Assembly (NCBI GenBank): GCA_035048495.1
Contig: CM068553.1
Location: forward strand, 13,517,190-13,581,189
Origin: Euptelea pleiosperma
Taxonomy: Eukaryota; Streptophyta; Magnoliopsida; Ranunculales; Eupteleaceae
Length of the DNA stretch: 64,000 bases
Reading direction: 5' to 3'
The stretch's first letter is position 1. The number at the start of each line of letters is the position of its first letter. Position numbers and translations under genes: made by a program. Under the pieces are notes generated by a model that saw nothing but the letters and a program-made list of their open reading frames with translations, was not told the DNA's origin and made no database searches. Shown in pieces: positions 42,054 through 54,732 of the stretch.

Positions 42054-45000
42054 ACCTACCCCCTTTTAAAATAAATTTCATCATTGAAATTCAAAATATA
42101 TCAAATTAATTTTTTAATCAAATTTGTCATATCAGATTAGTCAACTAATTATTCTAGTCAAGCCTAGTTAGATTGGTTGATAGAACTTTATAGTTAGACC
42201 CAGTTAGATTGGTCAACTTAATTAACTTAGTATACCTAATAAAATTGGTCATCTACCACAATCTAGTCCAACCTAGTCAAACTACTCATCTAATAAGTAG
42301 TCAACTTAGCTAGGATGGTCAAACAGTTAGTATAGTCAACCTTAGTTAAACTGCTAAAATTAGTTAATCTGATCGGCTTAATAAACGGGTGAACTAGTCT
42401 GTAAAACCCTGAAACCTCGTTAAGAGTATTTTAGACCTTTTTCTCTTTTAAGACTCTTAGTATGCATCTTTCCTTCATGAAATGCGATTATCTAACTATT
42501 AAAACATTTACGCAAAATTTTGACAAATTCTGAGAGAGATTAAATTTTCAAGGTCTTAGGGCCTATCAATGTGAGCCACGTGGGCATAAGGGGACCCATG
42601 AAATTCTTAGACCGTTTTGGATCCATTAGGTATAAATTAATATTTAAATATGATTATAATTATTTTAATAAGCTAAATGATATAAAAAAATAATACTTTT
42701 ATTTATATTAGTTAAGTATTTATATGAATGGGTGTATTAAATGCATGTATATACATTATTACTATAGTGTATGTTATGCACAATATATTATTATATTATT
42801 ATGAGAAGTAGTTCTTATAAGGTATGTATATTGTAATTAATGGGTGACTCATTACTTATGCTTAACTATTAAGAATATGGTTGTACTTATATTAATGTAT
42901 AAACCAACCCATGATATACCTTAATTATATGTAAACCCTTTAGTCCAAACCCATTCATGGCCATACGGCCTCAATCCTATCCCATAACCCACTATTATAT
43001 AATTTCTATTGTTTTCACTTAAAACAAAACTTTTATAATGGTCTAACCCAACCCTTATCATCTTTAATGTTGTGACAAAACACAATATCAAACCAAACCA
43101 TAAAATCATATTTCTCAACAAACCCTTGAGATGTGGTAAACTTTCCTACTAAACCACCACTTGTTGCCCCTCTAACCAAAATCCTTAACAAACCTATGAC
43201 CATCCAAACCTTTCATTCATCTTTTCCACAGCTTTCTAGTGGGATTGGAACCCATCTCACCATCCAACCACTTTCCCTCCATTCGAACGTCTCATCCTCC
43301 CTTTGAACTTTACCCTATCTTTATAAACCTATCATGAGATGCCTTCGTCATCATGTTGAAGATTGGAGAAACTGGAGCTATTGTTCTGCAAACCGTTGTT
43401 GCTTCCATTTTCATCATCCGGTTTTCCTCCTTCATGATCAAGAAAACCCAAATCTCATAAGCGTAGTGCAACACATCGTTCAAAAGTTGTCGGATCTGCA
43501 GACCACCAGTTGCAGTAGCCGTCGATCTCAATCCTTTGAAGAACTTCACCACTGGACTCTGACAAGAATCACCATCATTGAATCAAAAACTCCACTGCCT
43601 TAGTATCCAACCAACATCAACTCGATCTACCAAGTAAGGGACTTACCTTTAAATTTCTCTGCACATTCATATCATCTATAATTCTTGTTTATTTTATGCC
43701 TTCTTCTATCATTTTTTTTTACTTGCATGTGTTTCGGGTATAGAAGAATTGTTTCCAATCATAAATGGCCATACATGAGAATGGAATTCAATCTCTTATA
43801 TGGTTTTGTGATGTTAGACATGGGGCATTATAAGTCTGTATGTTGTTGTAGTGGTAGCCGGGTAAGACCTCATCTCTACCCACCTTCTGTTAGTGCGCCA
43901 ACTCACATTATTGGTGCACAATACACTCCATTAATACTAATTAGTCGATCTCCTTGTAACCTCCCAGAACCTCCTGATCTGCATTTCTTTTAACCATCTT
44001 TTTATTTCGCTATTATTGATCAACTATGATCATCTGATTACTACCAGCAAGTGGTGCATGTTACCTTAAACAATGTATCCGGCTAATTAGAGTACGATCA
44101 GAGAACTACCTTACATCAACCATGAATATCGTTTTTGAGAGTCAAACCATCTATGATGTGAACTTCCATCAAAGACCCATGATTGCCTAGCTTATCTTTT
44201 GATCGTTCAGCCAGCAACCGAATCTCCTGCCACACACCTAACTTAACTAAAGCTAAATCTCCCTATCCGATGCTTCGCATGATTATTCTAACACCTTGAC
44301 CGTTAGATCTATTTGATCAAACCTTAATTATGTAGCAGATTTAGAATCAAACAAATCACTCTGACTGTTGTGATATGAGGACAATTGAATGTCTCTTACT
44401 GTGAAGACAACCTGTGTTTTTGGACAACCATATTAAGCACGTCTAAATTCTAATGGAAGGCAAAACCATTTCATTTCACAAGTCTTTATCCAAACTGTTG
44501 TCCTTGCACAACATGTACAAACCACTAGTTAGATGGTCTAGATTTATAACCCATCTTGTATAATGTTCAAATCTAAAGAGTTCATGCTTAGTTTTATCAT
44601 TATCGATTATAAAATAATAAAATAATAAAAATAATAATAGTTATAATGCCCAACAATGCACTCTCGTTACAGTTAATCGGATAGCGAGCTAAGGTAGGAT
44701 TCTGTTCTCGATCTCTTACTTTTATTGATGCATTTTATTATTATAGTATTAAATGCATGTGTTTAAAATAGAAAATTTATTTCAATCTATATTGAAAAGC
44801 ATGTATATCGACTCTCATGCATCTCCGTTGATTTATCTGCATGTATTGAAACATAGTCGTTCATTGGATATTATCCTGGATTGTTACTTATTACAGGAGA
44901 TGCATTGGTTGTTATTATTTCATTGTTATTATTTTAAAGGTTCGGATGTATCGTAGGACCACGACCCCTTGGATGCTCTCTCGAATTCCGAGAGCATGCC

Positions 45001-46042
45001 TAAAAAGCAACGGGGTCATTCTGCTCCCAATGATGAAAGACCTGAAACATCCCTAGATCCTTGTGGTGGAATTAACGACATGGCCCGCCTATAAGAAAGT
45101 CGCTTGTTTAGCCCAACAATGCACTCTCGTTATTATTTTGACTCATTGGGATTTTGGGATTTACCCGATGAGTCGAATATTTGATTATCGATAGCATTGA
45201 TGCATACTTCGATCATTGTATGATTTTTATCATGTTTTAATTGCTCATCATCATAGAAGTATGGGTGGTGGAGCGAACCGACTGAGTTGTTGATAACTCA
45301 TGTCTATATTCTAACATTTTTGCAGAGATACCAGATGGACCAGCAACTCAATGATAGGAGCCAGATGACTCTAACACTTTTATTGCTTCCCTAGAAACTA
45401 TGTTTAGGTTTTGCTTCTAGCTATTTGAATTCCTAGTTATCTCAGTAGGTTGTTATTTGACATTTGAAATATAATCGGAAACAAGTTTCGGATTTACGTT
45501 TATGAAATCATCATTTTGAGACTGCTTCATTTTGATTGGTGTATTGACTTAGATACATGCTCACTATTTTATTTTTTTAATCCGCACCTCATGCCTTAGC
45601 CTCGGATACTAGGTTCGATCCATACTCTTCTGGGTCGGGTCATGGGTCCCGGGTTCGGGTCAATGTCTTCTAATCAAACTAGTCAAGCTAGTCAAATTGG
45701 CCAACTAGTCGGAATAGTCAAACTACCAAATTATATTATATATTTCTTTTTTCTTATTAAAATGTTCATATATGTACAATTACTAAAATCTTGCTTAAGG
45801 TCAATTTTCTAGAATTAACCCTAAAGTCCCAATTTTTTACTGAATATAATTTATCTCAATTAATCATAGGTGTGTAAATTAAGAAATTCAGAAATTATAC
45901 GCTTAAGTTAATAGTCCAAACATATTAGAGTTCAACCTAAAGTGTTAGAGTTCTAGAGTTATCCCACAGTTTCTTATCATTATGCATAAACCCATTATAC
46001 ACAAATTCCTTAGTGTCTAAAGCATATGCTCTGATACCATTC
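42054..46042 (-). other. Internal region of the large LTR element, non-coding
   Basis: The left edge is a polypurine tract on the minus strand (AAAAGGGGGTAGGT, 42067-42054). 42100-42400 and 45660-45730 carry degenerate 'ctagtcaaactagtcaa'-type repeats. No reverse transcriptase, integrase or protease motif was found in any frame. 44640-45420 contains plus-oriented LTR-like sequence ('gagttgttgataactcatgtc...tttttgcag') and a short Gag-like start (MPKKQRGHSAPNDERPET near 44998), suggesting an older nested element. Confidence 0.5.
46028..46039 (-). promoter_or_regulatory. Primer binding site (initiator tRNA-Met), minus strand
   Basis: GCTCTGATACCA on the plus strand is the complement of TGGTATCAGAGC. 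It lies 3 bases inside the edge of the right LTR (46043), fixing the element's orientation as minus. Confidence 0.8.
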
Positions 46043-46153
46043 TGTCATGCTCTGAATCTGGGTACTCAGATCCGACCCGAATGCCTGTGGATCACATCCC
46101 ATTTACCCAAGATTCAGGGTGTGAAAAAAAAATCATCTGAAATGATTTAAAGT

Positions 46154-46440
46154 CACTACAAGAAAATGGAGTATTAGCGACAAACTTTTAGCGGCGGCCA
46201 GGAAAACTGCCGCTATAGAGGGGATTTAGTGGCGGCTAGGCGATGACCGCCGTTATAAGCTTCGCGGAAAAAATTGAAGGGAGAGTTTTAGCTATGGCCA
46301 GATTATGGACATCTCTAATGGACCTATTAGCAATGATTTTTTGCGTAGTCGTCGCTATATGTTCCACTAATAGTGACAGCCAAGTAGGTGACCATCGCTA
46401 ATAAGTCCTTTAGTAACAGGCGCCTCTAAAAGGTTGGGTA
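46154..46440 (+). mobile_element. CACTA (En/Spm) element terminus with subterminal palindromes
   Basis: CACTACAAGAAAA at 46154 is the canonical end, directly after LTR sequence ending ...AAAGT. It is followed by TTAGCGGCGG...CCGCCGTTATAAGC-type palindromic subterminal repeats to about 46440. The opposite terminus (TTTTCTTGTAGTG) was not found up to 55.6 kb, so the element is truncated and its extent unknown. Confidence 0.8.
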
Positions 46441-47960
46441 TATAACTAAAAGATGCCCAAAATGCCCGAAACCTCTCCTTGCTCTCTCCCTCGTCACTTT
46501 CTCTCCTTTTTTTTTTGCTCTCTCTACCAGTGCTCCCATGTTGTTCCACCCTTGTGCCGCTAGTTCTCCAGTCAATGTTCCACCGTTAATGTGTCTGCCT
46601 CCATTCACCATCATTGTCGTCTCTTCTCTTCTCTTTCTATCTTTGCCACTGGCCATTCTCTCTATCTCTTCTCCCTGTTCACTCCAATGCGACCATAGAT
46701 GTTGCGCCACTGTTGCTGTTGCTGTTGCTTTCGCCCGTCACTCTGTAACATAGGTGAGTTTTGATCTTTTTATTTTTATGGTTAGTGATTTTTGACCATA
46801 TGGATGTTTGTAAATTAGCTTGATTAGTGATTTGTATTTGGTTTGTAATCCTTCTTTTGAAGGATCTTGGTTTCTAAGATTTGTTAGTGGTTTATTGATC
46901 CTCTCTCTCAATGTCTATCTCTTTGTTCATCCACTTCAATCTTCTCTCTACTCGATTCCATGTTTCTTTCCTTGATTAATTGAAGTTTAATTTACTCTTT
47001 TCATTTTCTTCATGGCGATTGTTTAAAGAATATGGAAATGGAGATGATGGACAAACTGAAGCTTAAGGTGAAGAAATCTGAGAAGGTACGGATCGTCTAA
47101 GGTTTCATCTTGTCGTTTATTATTTTTTAGATTTTTAGTTTTACTTTAGTTTTTGTTCCTTATGGTTTAAATTGTAGATAAATGGAATATTAGGGTTTCA
47201 AATAAAGCTAGGTAATGGTTTTGGTGAGAGAGATCTATTTTTCATATTTTCAATTGTAGTTGCTGGAACAAATGCTACTTTTATCTATATCTATAAGTGC
47301 TTTATAATTTCATTCTAAAACAGTTTTCATTTTTTTTCTTTGCGAGATTGTTATAAAACCTCTACTTTGGTGTAGTCTGCACATTAGATCTCATTGATAT
47401 TTATATGATGGCAGTAGAACTTATTATATAATGTATAGGATTTAAAATTTGAAGTTTGGAATACTTTCGTACTCATAAACACTAAGAAGTGGAAGAGGAA
47501 CATATATTTGCATACAAAGCTAGGCCTTTGTAGATAAATGTGTTAAAAATTACTCTTTTTATTCATTCTACGTAAATCAAGGTTATAAACTTTTCAAAGC
47601 GTCACTTTGTAGAATTGAAACAATAAGAAAATTGAGATTTTAAACATTTCAAAGCGTCACTTTGTCATATTATGGGGACTAAAAATAAGCAAAAAATATT
47701 ATTTGTAGAGATTAGGGAAAATGTTATTTATAGAATGTTCTCTTAATAAAGAATATGTAATGGTCCATTTCTTATTTATAGAATGTTCTTTTATTAAATT
47801 ATATCTTATTTATGAATATTAGTTTTGACAATCTCTGCTTTGTCTCCCCAAGTCACTCGATTGACGATCTTTGAAATTTTTGCAATTGTTTCTGCTTGCT
47901 CTCATTTTGTGCCTTAAACATAAATTTTTTGTTTTACATAATTTTTTGTTTTTTGTATAG
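46441..47960 (+). other. Possible CACTA interior, gene-like but unassigned
   Basis: 46441-46750 resembles a CT-rich leader with a short open frame that ends near a GTGAGT donor-like site (46753). A short Lys/Met-rich segment (47034-47087) precedes a GTACGG donor-like site. No known domain is recognised. The interval may belong to the CACTA element or to captured DNA. Confidence 0.35.
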
Positions 47961-48215
47961 AGTAACATTTATCCTGAAGCACAAACTATAATCTTGGTTG
48001 AACACCCTAATGTTCTTAAGGCGCACTGTTCCTTTGTTAGTGATCATAGTTTGTGGGTTGTCATGCCATTCATGGTTGGGGATTCTTGTCTTTATATATT
48101 GAAGGCTACTTATCCAGATGATTTCGTGTAGGTGGTAATAACAACCATTTTACGTGAAATATTAAAGAGCTTATAATACCTTCATCATCATGGACACATA
48201 CATTAGGATGTCAAG
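47961..48215 (+). pseudogene. STE20/SPAK-OSR1-like protein kinase exon (captured fragment)
   Basis: An 85-codon exon between a T-rich acceptor (GTATAG, 47955-47960) and a GTAAGT donor (48216). It reads HPNVLKAHCSFVSDHSLWVV then MPFM and, further on, YLHHHGHIH, stop, DVK. This is the N-lobe/C-lobe junction of plant STE20-type kinases, with the catalytic HRD as H-stop-D. Three in-frame stops (after DDFV, after LKSL, in HRD) each differ by one base from the expected Glu, Glu and Arg codons. Neighbouring kinase exons were not found. It lies downstream of the CACTA terminus inside the LTR, suggesting transposon capture. Confidence 0.75.
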
Positions 48216-50219
48216 GTAAGTTTTCATCATTTAGGATATCTCGAAGATGATCTTATTGGTTCTCAACTTTTTTTGTTTATATTCAGTGATATTTTTATTG
48301 ATCTCTTTTCTAAAAGCTCATACAACTTATTGGCTGGTTATTTATGTCTTTTAGTAGTAGTAATTGTACCCAACTAGCATTTGTTTGTTAAATTGGTCTT
48401 ATATACGGGATCAATAGTTCATATAAGCATCAACGCATGCTTAAGAGACTTCGGCATACATTTTGTAGATTCTAGTAATTCTCGAAGATTTGGTCTGAAC
48501 TATAAAAACTTTGCCCCGTAAGTACATTGTCCATTTAATCAAATATAATCCCCGATTTTTTAAGCAACATTGGGTTCCTCCGAACAAAACTATCATCTCT
48601 TATAAGCATTTATTTTCCCTTCTATTGATCATCGTAACATGAATGGAATGGAAACATTCTCAACATTGACATAATTCATATCTTAAAGCCCACATAATAA
48701 TCATAAGTTTAATTTTAGTATGTTTAAAATATTCTAAGTCTCCAACTAAAAATTATTATAACAATTTGATAAATTTGTGGCTTCATCATTCAGAAACTTT
48801 AAATCTTATGCTCATTTTGTAAATGATTAAGTAATTGACCGTGTATATTTAATGCTATGGGTTGATGATTTATAGCTAGTCCCCATTATATATTTCATTT
48901 ACAATAAGGAAATTTATAATTTTACAAGAAAAAACCCTGCAAGTTGTGGTAAGAAGAGCTTGAGCAAGTTTTACAGTATTTGATATGAGTCATAAGACAT
49001 AGAAGCTAAGTATGAGAATACCAGAGGAAGACAAAGTGGCATCAACTCTAGTGTGTCAAAAGTGTTAACAACTTACAATAAGGCAGCTCAAATATGGGAC
49101 AATTGAGTATCAAAACTCTTTATTGAGGCGAATTCATACCCTTAATAACAATGAAGTATTGCGTTGACTGATCTCCTTGTGTTATTTGACTTATTTCTTC
49201 TAACTCTTATAAGCTAAATTTAAAGACTAGTATTTGTAAAGAATGTGATTTGATGCCAAGCAAGACATTAAAACGTATTTTGAGAGTACTTAAGTGCATT
49301 ATTATTGAGTACTGTTCATGTTATATATGTTCACAAAACAATATCAAATGACTAACAAACTTAATTCTAGTTAAGAACTAATAACTCAACAAATGTCTAA
49401 TGCCTAGTTTATGGTTGGCTAGCTTTCAAACAGTTTTGACCAATTATCCTGAGTAGCGGTGTCCATGTTGTGGAACCTAAGCATCATGCATATACTAATA
49501 TTTTTCCATATTTATTGAGAGTATTAATTTTAAGTCTTAGACATTGAGACTTAACCAAGTCCTAAATTTGACTCAAGGTAATTGATTTTTGAGTTGATTT
49601 GTTATGGGGCTTTTGAACTTTAGTTTTGGCTAAGTCAAAATTTTGTCATGAATTAGTAAATATAATTTTATAACTTGTTCTAAAAAATGTTCAATTGCCT
49701 CATTCATTGTTTATTTTACATTATAGAGAGGTAATAAATGTTATGTTATGATGTAGTCAGCTTTGTTAATGAAATTTTTGGGTTCACTTTACACTTATGT
49801 TTTCTTTACTTTATCTTAGTTTGTTATTTGTTTTTCATCCCAATAAAATCAGTTGTTTGTCAAAAATAAAAGCACAAATCTCTTTTAGCCTTTTAGCAAA
49901 CTTGGGGAGTCATAGTAACAATCATTAACCTTGAATCTTTTTTTTTTTTTTGTAAAATATTTAGTAAAAATTCTGTTTGACATAAAATATTCATGTAACC
50001 GTTCCTACGAGCACCAGTGTAGCTGTAAAGATGTCGTGGTACGCATTCTTCACCGACTACGTGAAGACTAAAAGATGAATATCTCAAGAATCAAACGATT
50101 GACGACTTGAGTTATCTGAGTAACTGCTATTTGTTCAGTGAAGATCGTGTCTGCTCGCATAGGGAGGTAGATAACTTAGTGAACATAAGAATAGGATATT
50201 AAAAGATTTTAATATAATG
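48216..50219. other. AT-rich interval, no recognised gene
   Basis: Short open frames only. No kinase continuation, no CACTA end and no clear repeat boundaries. Poly-T at 49937-49951. Confidence 0.5.
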
Positions 50220-52500
50220 GTTGAACCTAGTCAAAGGACAGACCCAAGTCAAGTTAGTGCAAAAAGAAGTAAAATATTTACCAAGGGAAAGTCCAATCGA
50301 TTGGAGTTTACACTACAATCGATTGGAGTTTACACTACAATCGATTGGACCAGTCCGATCGATTGGACCTCTTTGTACAATCGAATGCAATTACAAATAA
50401 AAAATCCATCCGTACAGTACAATCGATTGAACCCATAGTACAATCTATTGGACTTCGTAGAAAAAGTCTATTTTCATATTCGATTTTTATGCTCCCACTT
50501 TCCCATTGCTTGCACGACCTTAGGCTTTTAATCTCTTATAAATAGAATATCTTTATAACGTAGAAAAATACACATTGACTGACAACAAAGAGAGTTTTCT
50601 AAATTAGAGTTGTCCATTACCTAGTTGCCAAGTTCGGATACGGCAAAAGTTCGAGACAGGAAAAGTTCGAGTATCATTCGGGTATGTACTAAATATTCGT
50701 CGGTATAAATTCAGTCAAAAATTTGAGAAACGATAAAAATTCGCAACTGCATTCATTCGTGTTTAATTCGACTATGATCCAAAAATTTGATGTTAAAAAT
50801 TCGTGACCTAAATCTAAAGGTGTAAGATAATTGTATAGTTTTGAACAGTAAATTGTAGATTATAGATATTGCAGCACGTACCGAGCCATTGTAAACCAAT
50901 TAGCAAACTTAGTTCAACAAATAGCAAATTTAAAAAAGTTACAGGTACAAGTTTTTATTAGGCATTTTGTACAAGTTTTTACCTGTACATGTTTTTATTA
51001 AGCATTTATTAGATTTGACTAGAAGGCCATGAGCTGTTTGTTTATCAAATTGCATAAACAGAGCATTATCGCATTTATTGTCAAGCTTCTATAACAGCAG
51101 CACATAAGAGAAATCATGGGCCCTAACCAAGTTTACTATGTGTGTTTAAAACCCTGGTTTTGGCATTTGAAGGCAAATAAAGAAGTCCTTTTGTCTGTAG
51201 AATAGATTTCATGTCTACCAAGTTCCTTTAAGAACCCCCCAAATTTCAATCTTTTCAAGAGGAGAACATGAGAGGGAGGTAGAGAGGGCGATAGGGTGGC
51301 ATTGGAGGAAGAAATCACCTCGGAGAGAGCTCTGTTGTAGCGGTAACAAGTGGAGTGGTGTACGTGTTGCAGCCAACGGTGTGATGAAGTTGGTGTACGA
51401 GTCAATGCCGTGTGATGTGTGAACTAGGTTGGGCCATGGGGGGTTGCCGGTGGAGTTGTAGATGATGGGGAGAGAGTGAAGGGTGGGGACTGTGTGGATG
51501 GGACGAAGCTAAAGAAAGGTATTTAGGGCTTTTTTAGTTGTTTTCACTTTTTGAGTTTTTTGATTTTTTTTATTGTGTTTAAAAAGACCGAATTAATGGG
51601 CTGAATACAACGCCTAAATGTATAAATCGTGGTTAATTCGTTAGGTTTCAATAAATCGCGAATTAAACCAAATTTTTGAAAGGTTCAGCCTTTTAAAACG
51701 TTTTTACCCATAAAATAATTCGCGAACTTGGCAACTAGGGTCCATTACGAAGAGCAAAAACCTTAGTTTTCATTGTTATCCTTGAAAGGCCTTTTCTTCC
51801 ATTTCAATCAAAGTTGAGAGCTTGATCTTTCCTCTGCCTAGAATTTCCATCTAATACCTTAACCTAGTAAGCCAACAAATACTAGTGTATCTCAACACTA
51901 TTTGAGCAACTTCGAGGTTCAGGGTGTACTAAATCTTTCACCTTCGGTAGAGACCGTTGACTGAGAATTAAGATCGGGGTGTACTGATTGACGGTAGGTT
52001 TGGAGTGTACCGAACTAAACAAGCGACAAAGGCTTCGTGATTGGGAGGGCGTGCGTGTGACTCGTTGCGTAGAGCCAGAAGACGTGGACGCGCCGGTAGT
52101 TAGCCTTGGCTAAGGTTGGAAGCTATATTTGCAACGGTACTATGTAGGTAACTTCTGTAACTCAAAACTTCTCAGTTAGTGATACTTTTCATCTAGACAC
52201 GGTCCCATGGTTTTTCATTGGCTAAGGTGTCCACGTAAAAACTCGCATGTGTTATGGTATGTTGATTATTTATTTTCTGCATAACTGCTATATTAATCTA
52301 AATTACAAAGAGACATTATATAATAGAGATATATTTGATCCAAGTCTATTGTGATAATCACCTTGTTATCATTCAACTATTTAATTGTATTACATGCGAT
52401 TTAGTTTATCCCTATCGAACTAATAAACTTTGTTAGGTTAAAAGGAATTTTAATACCTAATCAACCCCCATTCTCTATATTCGGAATAAAGATAATGGAC
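50220..52500 (+). repeat. LTR-like sequence interrupted by a hAT element
   Basis: It begins with repeats of CAATCGATTGGAGTTTACAC (two tandem copies near 50298-50341) as seen in some plant LTRs. After the hAT insert it continues with 'gttcagggtgtactaaatc...cggggtgtactgattg' and ends with a TAATCAACCCCCATTCTC stretch often found near copia LTR ends. Termini and target duplication were not established. Confidence 0.4.
50620..51739. mobile_element. Non-autonomous hAT element, 1120 bp
   Basis: Termini CCTAGTTGCCAAGTTCG and, reversed, CCTAGTTGCCAAGTTCG: a perfect 17-bp inverted repeat. The perfect 8-bp target duplication GTCCATTA is at 50612-50619 and 51740-51747. The interior is rich in AAATTCG motifs. 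An 89-codon minus-strand frame (51405-51136) shows no transposase motif. Same family as 24595-26899. Confidence 0.9.
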
Positions 52501-54199
52501 TTAATTTCAATATGCAAGACTTAAACAAAGAAATATTGGTGCCTCTCACTACAACTTGTTACACTTTTGTTAGGTGGGTTAAGCTCATTGTTAGGGGAAA
52601 AACCATTGTATATTTTATCATGGAATTAACAAAGAGGGAGATTAATAAATATACTCATTATGTTGTCAATTCCAGTACAACCTTGGGTATATTTATGTAA
52701 CCTCCATTGATCAACTACCATGGACTTTGGGAAGTACGTCTCAAGATTCAGAGAATGGCTATGAGGCAATCATCTATACACAACGATGAATAAAGGATCA
52801 AGGACATGAAGAAATCCTTTGGAAAGTTTACTTGGACAGAAACAAAACCCCCACAGTCTATTATATGGAAACCCCTTTGAAAGAGTCTTAAATATGAGAA
52901 ATATGTATAAGGGTCAATCGGGCTAAGTAAATGGGGCGACCGAAGTCAAATAGACCCCTGGTCGATCGATCTCAATAGATCCTCGATTTACAAGTGCGCC
53001 ATCCCCCTCCCCATTCACTATAAATACCCTTCTCATACCCATTCTAGTTACCAATTCACTCTGCTATCTATTGAGTTCTTTACCTCCAAAAGATTTGATC
53101 TTTGCTCTCTTACCTCCGTGCTTGCTTCGGTGTTCTTGCTTTGGTGATCTAACCTTGCTCAACTTGTGGAAGATACGCTTAGGTGCTTGGTGCTCTTCGT
53201 GTGAAAGCAATTTAGTGATTTGTTTAGGCGGCGGTTCTGCGCAGTGCCTTTGATTCAATTTCAACAATATCGAAGCTTCATTTTCTCATCAATCTAGATT
53301 GAGAGGTAACTTGATTGTTAGCAAGAGAGTTTTTTCTAGAAAAACTCTCGTTATTATTTAAATCATCTCTATATCTATTACTCTGCTTGAGTCAAGAAAA
53401 GTTTTTGACTAAGTGGGAGTTCGGTTGCGGTTGTATTCTATTATTATCGATTGCGATCGAGACCGGGTCATTTACCCTATTCAATATTATAAATGAGTTT
53501 AAATATTGAATTAAAAAGGTGATAAGCTCAGTAGAACTATTTGGAGAGTGGACATAGATGTTGATACACTGAACCACTATAAATACTTGTAATGTGGTCA
53601 ATGAAACTATCTATCATTGGAAATAAATTTAAATTAAAAAATATTTTTACTTTTATGGTCATTATTATTTTCTAATGATAATGGTATGTTTCCCAATTGG
53701 TTTTGAGGTCTTAACAGATTCTGAAAATGTGTATTAACTTCCCAAAAATTTTTCAATGTTTCTGCTTTCAATGTTAGGTGTCAAATTTCAATAGGCCCCA
53801 CAATCCTATTTAGTTAAAACTATGTATTATACTTTGGAAAGAGTCATTTGGAACCCAAACATTTTGACCCTTCTATATTCGATAAAGGTCTAAGGTTCTT
53901 AGGTGTCTAAGTAGATTACCTTGTTTAGTGTTTTTTTCACGTTTGGTACATTGGAGTGTATTGGAGATAAGTTTCTAAAGTTTCCAAAATCATTAACTAT
54001 GGGCTTAATATACATGGAAAATCCAAAATTTTTAATGGTAGTTCATAAATAAGGGAGGATACATTTAATTAGTATTTATTCTTCAAAAATCTGTCAAGCA
54101 TTAGAATGGAAGGTCTAAAAATAATAAATAGTCTTAAGGCTTTGAAAACGTCAATATTATAGGAAGGTGATCATGTTTTTAATGTTCTCCTTTAAGAGA
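52501..54199. repeat. LTR-like and degenerate repeat sequence, no gene
   Basis: 52880-53640 has a TATAAATA box (53020-53027) followed by a leader-like sequence rich in 'gatctttgctctcttacctcc', reminiscent of an LTR promoter region. 53640-54200 includes 'gtctaaggttcttaggtgtctaagtag', which looks like the same family as the outer LTR. No boundaries defined. Confidence 0.4.
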
Positions 54200-54438
54200 T
54201 TTCTTAATCGAATAAGCCACCTAGGTGTTAAGGTGCCAAGTGTTCACGTTTTACTAGGGAATAGATCCTCATATTTGTAGTAATTTCTGGTTTTTACGTT
54301 TTTGAAAGGTTTCTATCTTATTGACTAGGTGTAAATATGGCAAAAGTCTTTTGGATTTGCTAATGTAGTTCAACGTTTCCTATTATGTGGATGACAAAAT
54401 TCACTGCAACATTTTTTCAATTGAATTTTGGTAATTAA

Positions 54439-54732
54439 GGCCGTGTTTGATTACCAAGTGGGAAAATTGCATTTTCCTAAGGAAAACACAACTGTCCATT
54501 GTTATATAGCGAGTATAAATCTATATAATTTTCCCAAATAAGCCATTTAAATTTGGATACTTTTTCCTACTAAACCCGGAATTCATTTCCCATCCAGATA
54601 GGTGAGAATTCATTTCCACCTGATTTTCTCACATGATTGAAATATGTGCTCTCAGTTGCAATCAAACAGCCATTTAAGGCATATCCCAGATGTATTTTCT
54701 GGGAAAAATTTTCCGTGCAATCAAACGCGGCC
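54439..54732. mobile_element. PIF/Harbinger (Tourist-like) MITE, 294 bp
   Basis: Ends GGCCGTGTTTGATTACC and, reversed, GGCCGCGTTTGATTGCA. Target duplication TAA at 54436-54438 and 54733-54735. The paralogous LTR at 41320-42053 shows the empty site (GGTAATTAAGTGTTAGCCATG near 41533), confirming the insertion. Confidence 0.9.
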
